Shown: piece by piece, positions 11,525 through 21,491 of the stretch
Layout of the letters: every line of letters begins with the position of its first letter
How positions within the stretch are numbered: the first letter of the stretch is position 1
NCBI GenBank assembly: GCA_001643675.2
Contig: LSRY02000050.1
Location: forward strand, 62,001 to 126,000
Direction: 5' to 3'
DNA length: 64,000 nt
Source of the DNA: Monocercomonoides exilis
Lineage: Eukaryota > Preaxostyla > Oxymonadida > Polymastigidae
Position numbers and translations under genes: made by a program
The notes under the pieces: generated by a model
The model's database searches: none
The model's input: the letters and a program-made list of their open reading frames with translations, nothing else
What the model was told of the DNA's origin: nothing

Positions 11525-12330
11525 TTGAAGGATAATTCTATCACAACAAAATATATATAAATGAAATGAAGTTGCACATATTCGAAAAAGAGTTACATTG
11601 AATCAAACCGAGTTTGATCTCGAGATTATGAGAAAAGAGAGAGAAAAGAGAACTACACTCAGCAGCTTGTTCATAAGATGAAAGAGAGAAACCGCGTTCA
11701 ATCGCGAGATCATGAGGGGAGATAGAGCAGAGAACCGCGCTTCGCAGCGAGATGATAATAGAGATAGAAAGCTCAGAAAATCTATTGGCTTTTGCAAAGG
11801 ATATATAGACAAGCTGTGTTGCGACACAAAATCAAAACTGAAAAGAAAAATATCATTGATAATAATTAGAAATGATACGATTCATTATAAAGAAATTATC
11901 ACAAATGTGATACCGCGAAATAGAATATGACTGAGAGACATAAGAGAGCCGTGTATTATCGCGATATTATATTGGAGTGACAAATTGCTTAATATCGAAA
12001 GGGCTTGAAGGAGGAGAAAGCTGAGTTTGCTACGAGATAAGGATAGAGAAAGAAATTGAAAGAAATGGCGAATTGATAATGCAATAAGAAACAGCGCATA
12101 ATCAAGAGATAGGTGCAGATATTGAAACCGCGAAACTTTTCGAGATTAATGAGGAGGTGTAATCCGCGAAAAAAACGAGAAAAGAAGATAGAGCATGAGA
12201 CTGCGGAATACAGTGAGAGGAGGATATAGAAATAATACGCAAATTGCGGTGTGATGAAATTAGAAGAAGACTCCGCATATCTCAGCTGAAACGCTGATAG
12301 ACGCACTCAGCCGGACTTAGAAGAAACGGG
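11525..12330 (+). repeat. Decayed CCGCG...GCGAGAT satellite, right flank
   Basis: Repeated diverged cores such as ACCGCGTTCAATCGCGAGAT (11691), ACCGCGCTTCGCAGCGAGAT (11732) and GCCGTGTATTATCGCGA (about 11948) continue the family after the last spacer and fade out near 12.3 kb. No gene seen. Confidence 0.6.
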
Positions 12331-12468
12331 ACGATGCACTTAGAGTGAAGAAAGTCGCAGAGACATTTCAAACATTATCACAGAGAAGACTTGATTCAAT
12401 TTCAGACCCGATTACTCCGGTGCACTGCGGAACTATTTAAAAACTTTCCTCTCTGAGAAGGAAGAGAG

Positions 12469-14084
12469 AGAAAGAAATGCAAGAAGATGAGATAGTGCAA
12501 GCCCATTTGTCCCTGAGAAACATCGGATTGACCTCTAAAGAGATGAGAAATGAGGACTTGAAGTAACCCCCAGGAGACGTTATGGGAGTTATAATCTAAG
12601 AGAAAATATTCCATGAAAGTACCTCTTGTTAGCATGGCGAGAATACGTCGGAGCGAAGGACATAGGAGCAGCAATATTGAGAAATCAAAAGAGTGAGAGA
12701 GATACGTGAAGTGCGCTGCACAAATTTTAACAATTTTAGGACAGAGAAAGAATAGATGAAACAGACCCCTCACAGATAAAGATGCCAAATGGATTGTGGC
12801 CGAATTTATTGAAACTCTATCCAATACAAACGCTTTGAGTGGAGAGATAAACGGAGCTGAACGTGAAGCATTGGAGCCTTTTAACCTTTTCAAAGAAATG
12901 AAGACGAATGGGAAAGATATTGATTCATCACCTAAAACTCACGTTAAAGATAAGCCGAGAAGGGGAAAACAATATAAATCAATGCAGTAATATACAATTA
13001 TAACAAAAGGGGGAAGACACCACATATAACTCAACAGACACGCAAGCACCACAGAGGAGAACCCCTATCCTCACAGAAATTTCGTAACGTTGGAGCCAAC
13101 TGAGCTGGAGAGATTGAAGGGAGTGCTCCATATTGAAAGACAATACAGCATTAAGGGAAGTGCAGATAAAGAGAACGTAAAGGAAACTATAACAATCGAT
13201 ATTAACAAACATTCAAACGCACTCATCGATTCAGAAGAAACGCTCCAACATTGGTTTTATTTCACCAGGACAACCTTTTAAGTTGAACATGTGTGGTTAA
13301 TATAAGAGAAGGTCAGCCTGCAAATATGCAGAGAATAAAAGAAGAGTTTGAAGCTATTCAAAAAGAGTATGAAATACACGATCCTTTGAGCGTGTTATCG
13401 ATAAGACATAAAGTTATAATACACATATCAAGATGAAAAGGTTTACATTGGAAAGCGAGAAATACGCACGCAAGAGGGGAGCCAGGATCAAGAGTGGACC
13501 AATAAATTTAAGACATTTAACTGGTTCAAGATATGCAATGGATCCTGTTGACGATCGACTTCTAAGAACCCCCTCGTGGAGAAGAAGAAGAGTTGGATAT
13601 AAGAAGAGGAAAGAAGGATATGTGAATCGAGAAAGCAAATTCAGAGATGAAAAATTGCACCAAATATATATATAAATAAATATCAGAAGCAGGGTGAGAA
13701 GGAGATATGACGAAGGAGAAAGCGGTCAAAGAAACGAGATTTATTGTTTAGAGAAGAGAGGAAGTTAAGGGAAATAATTTGGTCACAGAACTCCTCATCC
13801 AGACCACCCTCGCGTCGGAGAACACCCCTCATAATCCCCAGCAGCGGAAGCGAGCTGACTGGAAGCAAACACACTGCCTAACAGAGAAAGAAGGGTACAT
13901 ACCGGAGGAAGCATGGAGTAAGATATCAAGGTTGGATGATAAAGAACTCAAGAGAAACGAATTCCCGGTCGAGAACGCCTCGGAAACACCCCAAGAAAGG
14001 GAGGGAGTAGAGACAGGAGCCGCACCTTCATCCGCAGGCTCTCCAAACATCCGCCGCACGGACGTGCTAGGAAGGAGGGTTTAA
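12469..14084 (+). CDS. Possible multi-exon gene of the 9.5-kb element, no known family
   Basis: Between the satellite and the right terminus lie short plus-strand open segments with normal, non-repetitive composition. Candidates in order: MQEDEIVQAHLSLRNIGL near 12477-12570; DAKWIVAEFIETLSNTNAL from 12781 to 12986; HASTTEENPYPHRNF onward from 13038; RIKEEFEAIQKEYEIHD near 13330-13430; MKRFTLESEKYARKRGAR from 13433; LLIQTTLASENTPHN onward to a TAA at 14084. A 51-bp intron 12987-13037 (GTAATA...CAACAG) would join two of these in frame, and the other gaps are also short. This is inference: I did not place all splice sites, and decay with stops explains the data too. No catalytic motif, signal peptide or membrane segment is seen. 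Position next to the terminus would suit an element-encoded protein. Confidence 0.3.
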
Positions 14085-14153
14085 GATCATTATTGATAAA
14101 TTTATAAACCGAAAATTTAATAAGAATAAAAATACAACAAAAGGGCTTTCAAG

Positions 14154-14210
14154 ACTCATTATTGAGGAGCAAACCTGCTCCTTGCGTTTGAAGATTCGCT
14201 CCATTGCGAA
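14154..14210 (-). repeat. Right terminal inverted repeat, type A
   Basis: Perfect inverted partner of 4700-4756, ending CCATTGCGAA and followed directly by TTGATAAAAACGC, the start of the next element. Confidence 0.85.
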
Positions 14211-14913
14211 TTGATAAAAACGCAGTGAGACAGGTTTGCTCCGAGATAATAGGAATGCGGATGGAGAGACGATACGCGGCTGGGTGCGAAGGGGAGCCAG
14301 AAGTGTGTGGTGAGATGAATAGAAAAAAGTGCGAGATAGCAGAGGAAAGAGAAAGATCAACCGCCCGATGAGATGAGTGTGCACATAGAACCTGGACAGA
14401 TTGAAGTGGAACGAAGAAACAGTTTTAGGCATAAACATACTCCTTAAATTGTTGTTGAACATGTTGTTGAGAGAAGAATTGATATTTTAATATGCAGTGT
14501 GTGATGTTTTTGGGTTGCTCTGCTGATGCAGCAGAAGAACGGGAGGCAGAGCACATCACATGCAGTTTTCTTTTCCACGCCTTGCATAAGCGAGAGTGGT
14601 TTTTCTTTCTGCTCCGTTTTTATAACACTCGCCTCACCTGATCCCTGTACTGACTGCAGGAGAAAGCTCCGAGGGGCTATGTCCCCTGCCCTCTGGTCTT
14701 CGTGACCAAGGCGAAAAGGCGAAGAAGGTGGTGAAGTGAAGCGGACAATTCATAATACACTTTTTTATTGTTTGAATGTTTTTGTCAATGTTTTCATCTC
14801 GCCCTTTTTTCCACGTCATATTTGGGAGGGCGAAGTTCTCACTTAAACCACCCATAAATCGTGATTAATACTCATTATCTCGGAGCAAACCTGTCTCACT
14901 GCGTTTTTATCAA
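14211..14913. mobile_element. 703-bp inverted-repeat element with type B ends (MITE-like)
   Basis: Perfect 40-bp inverted repeats at 14211-14250 and 14874-14913 begin TTGATAAAAACGCAGTG and include CAGGTTTGCTCCGAGATAAT. The ends are related to type A: TTGAT, AACGCA and AGGTTTGCTCC occur in the same order but with different sequence between. The interior has no open gene. It includes a GC-richer patch (14630-14710) with CCGAGGGGCTATGTCCCC, which could fold. It sits back to back with the 9.5-kb element, sharing TTGA. It is best read as a non-autonomous relative, or as the true outer end of a composite element spanning 4.7-14.9 kb. Confidence 0.7.
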
Positions 14914-16366
14914 AAAATTTACAAAAGAAAAAGAAAGAAAGAAAGAGCTCATCAAAAATAAAAATAAGTGAAACATTTTTTGCAATGATTATTTCTAATT
15001 TTTTTATTTCTCTTTTTGTGTCGCACAGAAGTTCTTTTGACTTTTGTTAACTAAATAAATGGTTGGGAAGAAATGATAAAAGGCAGACTGCTTCAATCAG
15101 AGAGGCGAGAAGAAGAGCATATTTTTTTGAAAAATGGTATTGCCTCATTTGGAACTTCATATTCTTCTTTTTATTTGTGTTCTTTTCTTTGATAATTTAT
15201 TGGTTTATTTTGCAAATTTCAAAAATACATTTCACTCAAAAACGGATTCGTCTTGCCGATCCTTTTCAATTCAGACTCAGCAACTTGCAGTAACTTGTGA
15301 AGACACTCACCATCATCGTATTTGTTGGCCTGTGTTTTTTTTGACAGCATCTGCTGTTGAATGTGCCTTTCTTATTTCTTTCCATCAAAATTGTTGAATC
15401 GCACAGAACAATGCTGAACAGCAGCTGGATGGAGAGAAGACGCATTAACAGAATGGAAACGCTGCTTCATTCCGCTGAGTCTGCTTGCAGATGCGAAGGG
15501 GAAGAAGGGGAAGAAGGGGAAGAAGGGGAAGAAGGGGAAGAAGGGGATGAAGGGGAAGAAGGGGAAGAAGGGGAAGAAGAGGTCAGAGTTATCAGTCCGT
15601 TTGAAGAGGAAGTGAAGGAAGTGAAGGAAAGAGATGAAAAGAAATGAAGAGGAAATGTTGAAAAAGAAAGAGAAGACAAAAAAGATGAGAAAGAATGAAT
15701 GAATGAAAGTGAGAAAGAAAGATGAGGAATATTTGAATGAATAAAAAAAGCTCGATGGAAGAAACAATAAAAAATACTTTTCAATAGAAGAGCAGAAATG
15801 CCATATGAATGGGGAAAACAATAGATTTCATTCAAAAGGAGAAGGGAAGGCTTGTCAAAAAGAGCGAAAGAAATGAAAGGAAAAATCGGGAAATGATTCA
15901 TTTTGATGGAGAATTAGGTGAAAAGAGGAATATTACTTGCTAATTTCGAATTATTTTAAGATAAAAATACCGCTTTACATTTGAAAAAGAAAAACCTTCT
16001 CTTTTTGTTTCATTTCTGCTCCATTTTTTTTTTCCAGTTAACAGCAATAAAATAAAAATTAATTCTTTCACTGATTTTTTTCAAAAAGTCTTTCATAGAA
16101 CTTCTTCAAAGAAACTCCAAAACGAAGGAATGACTATAAAATGCTAGCTCACAGCATTAACATTGAACTCCAACAACAAAAAAACAAAAACAAAAAAAAA
16201 AAAAAAGATAATTATCTCAATTTTTCAATTTTCTCAATTCAAACTGCTTAAAAACTCATTCAAATATGAAGGAAGAAAAGAATTAAAGAAAAGATAATTT
16301 TTCTTTCATCGCATGAATGAAAATACAATGCTTCAATTCATTTTTTTGGATTTAATGAAAAATTGA
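14914..16366. other. Intergenic region with a 9-bp minisatellite
   Basis: No supported gene. A run of the 9-bp unit GAAGGGGAA occupies about 15494-15580 and gives Gly-Glu-Glu repeats inside a 96-codon frame (15357-15647). Upstream of the repeat this frame has no recognisable domain and no splice context, so it is not called a gene. The rest is AT-rich. Confidence 0.45.
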
Positions 16367-16376
16367 AAAAAAAAAA
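16367..16376 (-). terminator. RNA polymerase III oligo-T terminator of 5S rRNA
   Basis: Ten A residues on the plus strand give a T10 run on the minus strand directly after the 5S 3' end (GCTTAGC), as expected for Pol III termination. Confidence 0.85.
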
Positions 16377-16492
16377 GCTAAGCACTGGGTTTTTCCAGGC
16401 GGTCACCCATCCAAGTACTAAACCAGCGTTGGCCGCTAAACTTCGGAGGTCTGAAGGGATCCGGTGCGTATGACCAACTATGGCCGTAACTC
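16375..16492 (-). rRNA. 5S ribosomal RNA
   Basis: The minus strand reads GAGTTACGGCCATAG, then GGTCATACGCACCGGATCCC, AAGTTTAGCGGCC, TTAGTACTTGGATGGGTGAC and CGCCTGG, ending CCCAGTGCTTAGC before a T-run. These are the conserved 5S blocks, including the loop C and internal promoter region (box A-like AAGTTTAGCGG, box C-like GGATGGGTGACCGCC). The first and last bases pair (AGUUA with UAGCU), closing helix I. Length is about 118 nt, normal for 5S. It is a single, isolated copy with no other rRNA gene nearby. The exact ends may be off by one or two bases. Confidence 0.95.
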
Positions 16493-18193
16493 ACACACAC
16501 TTCTTCAAACATCCCTTTTATAATATTCACACAATCATTCTTTTTCTCTTTTCAATCCATTCTCATCATCAAAATTGCTTTCCCAATTATCTTCTTTCTT
16601 TTATTTTCTTTCTCTTCAATTTCAACTTTTCCTTTCTTCCCCTCTCTTTCACCTTTTCTCTTTCAAACTCTTTTTTAATCACTTTTTCGCTCTTTCATCT
16701 TTCTATTCATCATTCACTTTTTAACACACACTCTCTCTTTCTCTTTCTTTTCTTCTTTTCTTTCGTTTTATTCATTTGAGTTTTTTATCCCTTCTACATT
16801 TTTCGTATTCTTTTCACAAAGCAGGGCAGAAGATGACTCAAAAGAAGAAGAAATTTGAATTGTTGGTGAATTAGACAGACAAAATTAATTCTGTCTGCAT
16901 GTGATAAGGGAGCCTCTAGAACAGGAGCGATTGAATGAATGAATGAAATGAAATGAAAGAGAAAGAGAAGAAGATGAAGAAGAAAAATTTGAAAAAGAGA
17001 ATCGATAGAATGAGGATGATATGGGATGATGACGATAATGATGAATGAAGAGGAGGAAAAGTGGAGTTGAATTGAAGAGAATGAGAAAAAGAAGAACAAA
17101 AGAAGAAGGATTTGGTATTTGAAATGTAACTATTTTGTCGGTAGGGAATAGAAGAGAAGAAGGTGAAGAAGAGGAGGAGGAGGAAGAAGAAGAAGAAAAA
17201 GAAAAAGAAGAAAAAGAAGAGGAAGAAGAGGAAGAGGAAGAGGATGAAAAGGAGGAAGAGGAAGAGGAGGAGGAGGAGAGGAGGAGGAGGTAGAAGAAGA
17301 AGAAGAAGTGGAAGAGGAAGAAAAGGATAAAATGAAAAGAATGATTTTGCGCAGATGGCATTTCATTTCCAATGTTGCGAATGACAGTTGAGAAGAAGTG
17401 GAACAATTGAAATCATTTTCTTTCCAATTTGCTGTGCTGCCGGTTGATAAGCATTAACACATTGGAAGGTCCGCTCTCTGATCCAATGTCAAATGAGAGG
17501 AATTATAAAAAGAGGAAGAAGAAGAAGGAGAAGTGGAAGAAGGCGAAGAAGAAGATGATGATGAAGCTTGTGCTGAATGATTAGAATGCAACACAATAAC
17601 AGCTTTTGCAAACAGAATTCATTCATCAGCAGATATGAAGAAAGAAAGAACGAAAGAAAGAAAGAAAGAAAGAGAAGCTGAAAGAGAAATGGAATGAAAT
17701 GAGTTGGATGGAGCTCTTCTGGAGGAAGTTGAACGACAAATGTGAACAAGACTCATTTGAAGAAAATGAAGAAATGTTGAATGGATTCGAATTTCATAAC
17801 AGCCAACAGCAGCAACAGACAGCAGTTTCATTGTGTGTTGCAACATGAGAATATGATGGCTATTCAAACAACAAATTCTCAAATGCGAAGAAGCTGCTCT
17901 TCACCACAACCAAGTTAAAAAAATATCATCAATGAAGAGATCGAAGGAGAAGGAGAAGGAGAAGGAGAAGGAACCACATGATTTGTAAAAATTACGCCTG
18001 AAATGGATTGTCCCTGGGAATGACGCTCAACATGAAAAAAAAAAAGCTGTTCATTGGAATGAGAAAAAAAGATATAAAATAAAAATAATTGGTTTTGCAT
18101 TTATTATAAAAATTCCTCAAAAGAACACACCTGTCCTTTCTATCGCAAATGCAGAGGATTGTCAATCACAGATGATGCCAATCTTCATTTTCA
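16493..18193. other. Purine/pyrimidine-rich intergenic region
   Basis: Pyrimidine-rich plus strand to about 16790, then GAA/GAG-rich from about 17080 to 17320 and again 17500-17560. Minus-strand frames are poly-Ser (173 codons at 16885-17406) but are Phe/Leu-rich around the Ser runs and lack any conserved segment. A GAAA tract lies at 17640-17670 and a GAAGGA tract at 17940-17972. No supported gene. Confidence 0.45.
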
Positions 18194-18787
18194 TTGTTTC
18201 TCAGTGCTTCTTTCTCCATCATCCTTTATTCCCACACAAATATTCTGCTTTTGATGTTATCATCCACTTTTTTTCTTAAAAAAATATCTCCGAATTTTAA
18301 TCTTTCCAAGAGCTGTTCAATTGTTGGTATTGTTAGTTTCATTCTCATCAAAATGCTTTTCAATCGAATATGCTTTCTTCTCCTGTTCCAATTGAATACA
18401 AAAAATATGCAATTCCCATCTGTTGACCGTATCTCGACATTCAGCACTCTTCTGATATTCTCCTCAGAAAAACAAAGGAATTGGACATTTTTAAAATTAA
18501 TCAGATTCTTGGACTCTGAAAAGTTGATTTATAAAAGCATCTTCTCAACAAACAAGAACGATAAAAATTGCATCCATCAATTTTTTTCATATGTTATTTT
18601 GGAAAATGAATTTCCTTCAATGATGCTTTTCACAAAAATCATCTCGCACAATTCCATCATCAATTCTCCACCATTGCTGTCTCGTGCTACCTCTCAAAAT
18701 AATATCGCTCATTCCGCAGAAAATATTTGTTCACTGTCTCTCATTTTGGCAAGGAATATTTTTGTTCTTTCAAATCTGATGATCTGA
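18194..18787 (+). other. Uncharacterised 197-codon open frame
   Basis: A 197-codon frame without stops is longer than expected in DNA this AT-rich, and its composition is not repetitive. Yet it is rich in Leu, Ile, Phe and Ser in an order that resembles no family I know. The opposite strand also carries a protein-like segment (18447-18226, including EIRSTDGNCIFFVFNWNRRR) in a frame that continues on both sides with a few stops. Either strand could be a decayed gene; I cannot choose. It lies just upstream of family copy C but is not joined to it by any splice signal I can see. Confidence 0.25.
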
Positions 18788-19013
18788 ATGTCCATTACTG
18801 CAAACACAAAAAAAGATTTATCGTTTTTTTCTTTCTTTCTTTGTTTGAAAAGACTTGTCAAATAACACTAGCAACGCAGAATGGTATAACAACTTATGCT
18901 TTCATGATTATTTTGAGTTTTTGTTTTGCGCCGATTTCTTCTTTCCAATGATATCTGAATTCAAATCATATGACGAATTTTCGTTGTTTTCTGTCTGCAA
19001 CACATTTTCAAAA

Positions 19014-20434
19014 ATGCAGACAACGAGTAGAATCAAAATGTTTAATGGTTTGTGGTCATTATTGCATTAAAATTCATGATTATTTCGTTTTAATTTATCC
19101 TTTATTTATTTGAAGAATTGTTTTGTGAACTGGAGCATTGCAATGAAGATGAACAAAGAAAAAAAATCGAAGAAATGAATGAAATAATTGATGGAATGAA
19201 TAAGGAAGAATTCAGATCCATTTTAACATCAGAGCTGTTTTATGAAATTCTTGCAATGATTGAAAAAAAGAAAATGTCGATGGAAAATGCAATTTTGCTG
19301 CTGAAGTGCATTGGATATTACGCGACATTGAAAAGAATTGAAGTTTCTGACTTTGAAAGATCTTCGTTGAATGAAAGATTTGAAAAGATGATTGTTGAGG
19401 AAGTTAAGAAAAAAGAAAAAAAGAACGAAAATCTACTGATTGATCTTTGCGAATGTTTTGCTTTGCTGGGTGATGATGACATTTTTGATGAAATTCTTTC
19501 AATTATTGTGCCTTGCCTTCTGAAGATTGCCTCGAAGAAGGACGAGACCGAAGAAGCTCAGAAGGAAGTGGAAATAGCGTTGCTGACTTTGAGCGAAATG
19601 GGATATTGTGTATGAGCACTTCTTTTTCTTTTTTATTATATTTGCTTTTTCCCGCCTTATTTTTGATAGAATCTGGAACAAGAACTATATTTGAAGGAAA
19701 TTTCAGAAATCATCACACATCAGCAGAAACACAAAAATCTTTCACGATTGGCCTATCAATCTGTTTGGAAATTTTTAATAAACAGATTTAACACCAATAA
19801 ATTGTTGGAAGATACAGTTGTGAATGAGCTGCATTTTGTCGGAGAAGCAGCAAGAGAGTTGGAAGAGCTGGCAATAAATGTGAATTGGAACAGAAAAAAA
19901 GGAGAGGAAAGAGCAAAGGAAGCGAAAGAAGAGATTACATTGATGAGATGGCTGCAAACATCGAACATTTATTTTGGCGGGTGCCAATTGCAGAATGAAG
20001 ACTTTGTTGAGATTTTTAGAAGCATTTCCTATGTATTTCGAGCAGCGAAGGATAATCACAGAGGAATTGGCCTCTGGTGCACTTATCCCTTGATAAATGC
20101 GGTGGAAAATAGAGTTGTGAAAGTTGATGCCTTGCTGAAAGGCAGAGCAATAGATGCTGTTCTGGAGAGGATGCAGCGACCAACGTTGAATGTCGTAATT
20201 GTATATAAATGCTTGCAATTCTTTAAGAATGTTTCAAATCGATTGGAAGAAAAGAATAAAGATGAAAAGGAAGAAGAGGAAAGAAAGGCGACGAAAAGGA
20301 AGATTTTTGAAAAGATGGAAGAAGAAGGATACGAAGATACCATCACCAGCTTTCATAAAACTTTAAAGATTTTTAACATACGATATTATTATGGACTATC
20401 GTTGAATATTTCAGATTATCTTGTGAATGTTTGA
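19014..20434 (+). CDS. Three-exon ELEHC/YHQEH family protein, copy C
   Basis: Exons 19014-19047 (34 nt), 19116-19609 (494 nt) and 19670-20434 (765 nt); 430 residues with a TGA stop. Introns of 68 and 60 bp begin GTTTGT and GTATGA and end AG, in phases 1 and 0, as in copy A. Exons 2 and 3 have exactly the copy A lengths. Exon 2 starts LFCELEHCNEDEQRKKIEEM and carries DLCECFALL. Exon 3 starts NLEQELYLKEISEI, carries NELHFVGEAARELEEL and MRWLQT, and ends SDYLVNV. Exon 1 is shorter than in A and D, encoding only MQTTSRIKMFN, so the start is the least certain part. Helical, charged, no membrane segment or enzyme motif; function unknown. Confidence 0.83.
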
Positions 20435-21491
20435 GGAAATTCATTGTATTTTGTCACTCTATATTTTCAAATTTCTCTTTTTTCATTCATTTCACAAAAA
20501 AGAAAACAAATGAGTTATCTTGTATCAACTGCTTTTCCATAACTTCGAAACGAGACAAAGAAATGAAAAAGATCAAAAAGAAGAAGAACAACAACAACGA
20601 AATTGAATTGAGAATGATAAACAATTTCTGATTGAAAAACACTCAACAAGTTTCATCCATAAGAATTTTAAATGTTGAAAATTCTGCAAATCACAGTTTC
20701 AACACGAGGATTTGAAAACACAATCTGTTTTGCTATTAACCAAAATTACATTAAAAAGGTGGAATATTTGACCTTCTGCTTCATCAACAAGGGATTTTGA
20801 CTGCTTTTTTTAAAATATGCTTGATTGCTTGTTGGAAAAGTGTTTCTTGAAATTATTTCACTCATTCTATTCAGTCCTCTCACCCTCACCAACAATAAAG
20901 TGGAAGAGGATGTGATATTTCTCCTCTTTCTCTTTTCCCTTCTTTTCTTTTGGCATTATTTCAACCCTCCCTTCCATTGTCCAAATCAAATTGTTTTTCA
21001 TTCGAGGCAATTCTTCATCAAAGAATGATTTCAGATCTCTTTAAATGACTCATTCAGCAGATAAGCGCGTGCTCTTTCATCCTCTTTCATTTGTCCATTC
21101 TTCTTTTTCTTCTTCCTTTTTCTTCATCATCTGCTCAACAATCATCATGTTTGGCTTTGTTTCAATCAGTAAACAATTTTCAATTCAATTCTTTTTTTTT
21201 CAGTTTTTGTTGAAAAGAGTTGTCACCTTATTTTCTTCATTTTCACCATTGTGATTTGCATTCTTGCCTTTTGCAGTAATTCATAAAAGACCTTTTTCAG
21301 GCATTTTTTGAAAATATGAAATGAAAAATGAATATGAAGCATAACAATAGTTTTTTCTGAAAAAATAAATGCACAAAGGAATAAACAAATTGATGATGTG
21401 AAATCGTGTTGCAACAAAGATGATTTGTTTTATCTGTGATCAGACTTCCATAAGTATTAATATCGTGCTCCTTTTTTTATTTTGACTTTCA
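20435..21491. other. AT-rich intergenic region
   Basis: Only short chance frames between copy C and the surface protein gene. No RNA gene or repeat of note. Confidence 0.5.

Larger units (their letters stand above)
4700..14210. mobile_element. 9.5-kb TIR-bounded element packed with satellite DNA
   Basis: The two ends are perfect inverted copies of each other over 57 bp (4700-4756 and 14154-14210), starting TTCGCAATGGAGCGAATC. The four bases TTGA flank both ends (4696-4699 and 14211-14214), as a 4-bp target duplication would. Internally, in order: left terminus, decayed satellite (about 4.86-6.06 kb), a higher-order 54-bp satellite (6.07-11.32 kb), decayed satellite again (to about 12.3 kb), a cluster of coding-like exons (about 12.47-14.08 kb), right terminus. 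No transposase motif was found, so it is either non-autonomous or of a type I do not recognise. A chance arrangement of two inverted repeats around an ordinary satellite is the alternative, but perfect 57-bp identity over 9.5 kb argues against it. Confidence 0.65.

Noticed and set aside
12402-12893. 163-codon minus-strand gene
   Set aside because: It lies antisense to better-looking plus-strand segments, has no domain, and is rich in Leu/Phe/Ser as expected of an antisense frame.
15357-15647. Gly-Glu-Glu repeat protein
   Set aside because: The frame is carried by a 9-bp minisatellite, and the flanks show no domain or relatives.
16885-17749. Poly-Ser minus-strand genes
   Set aside because: No conserved island, no splice context, and long Phe/Leu runs show arbitrary register, unlike the supported Ser-rich genes.
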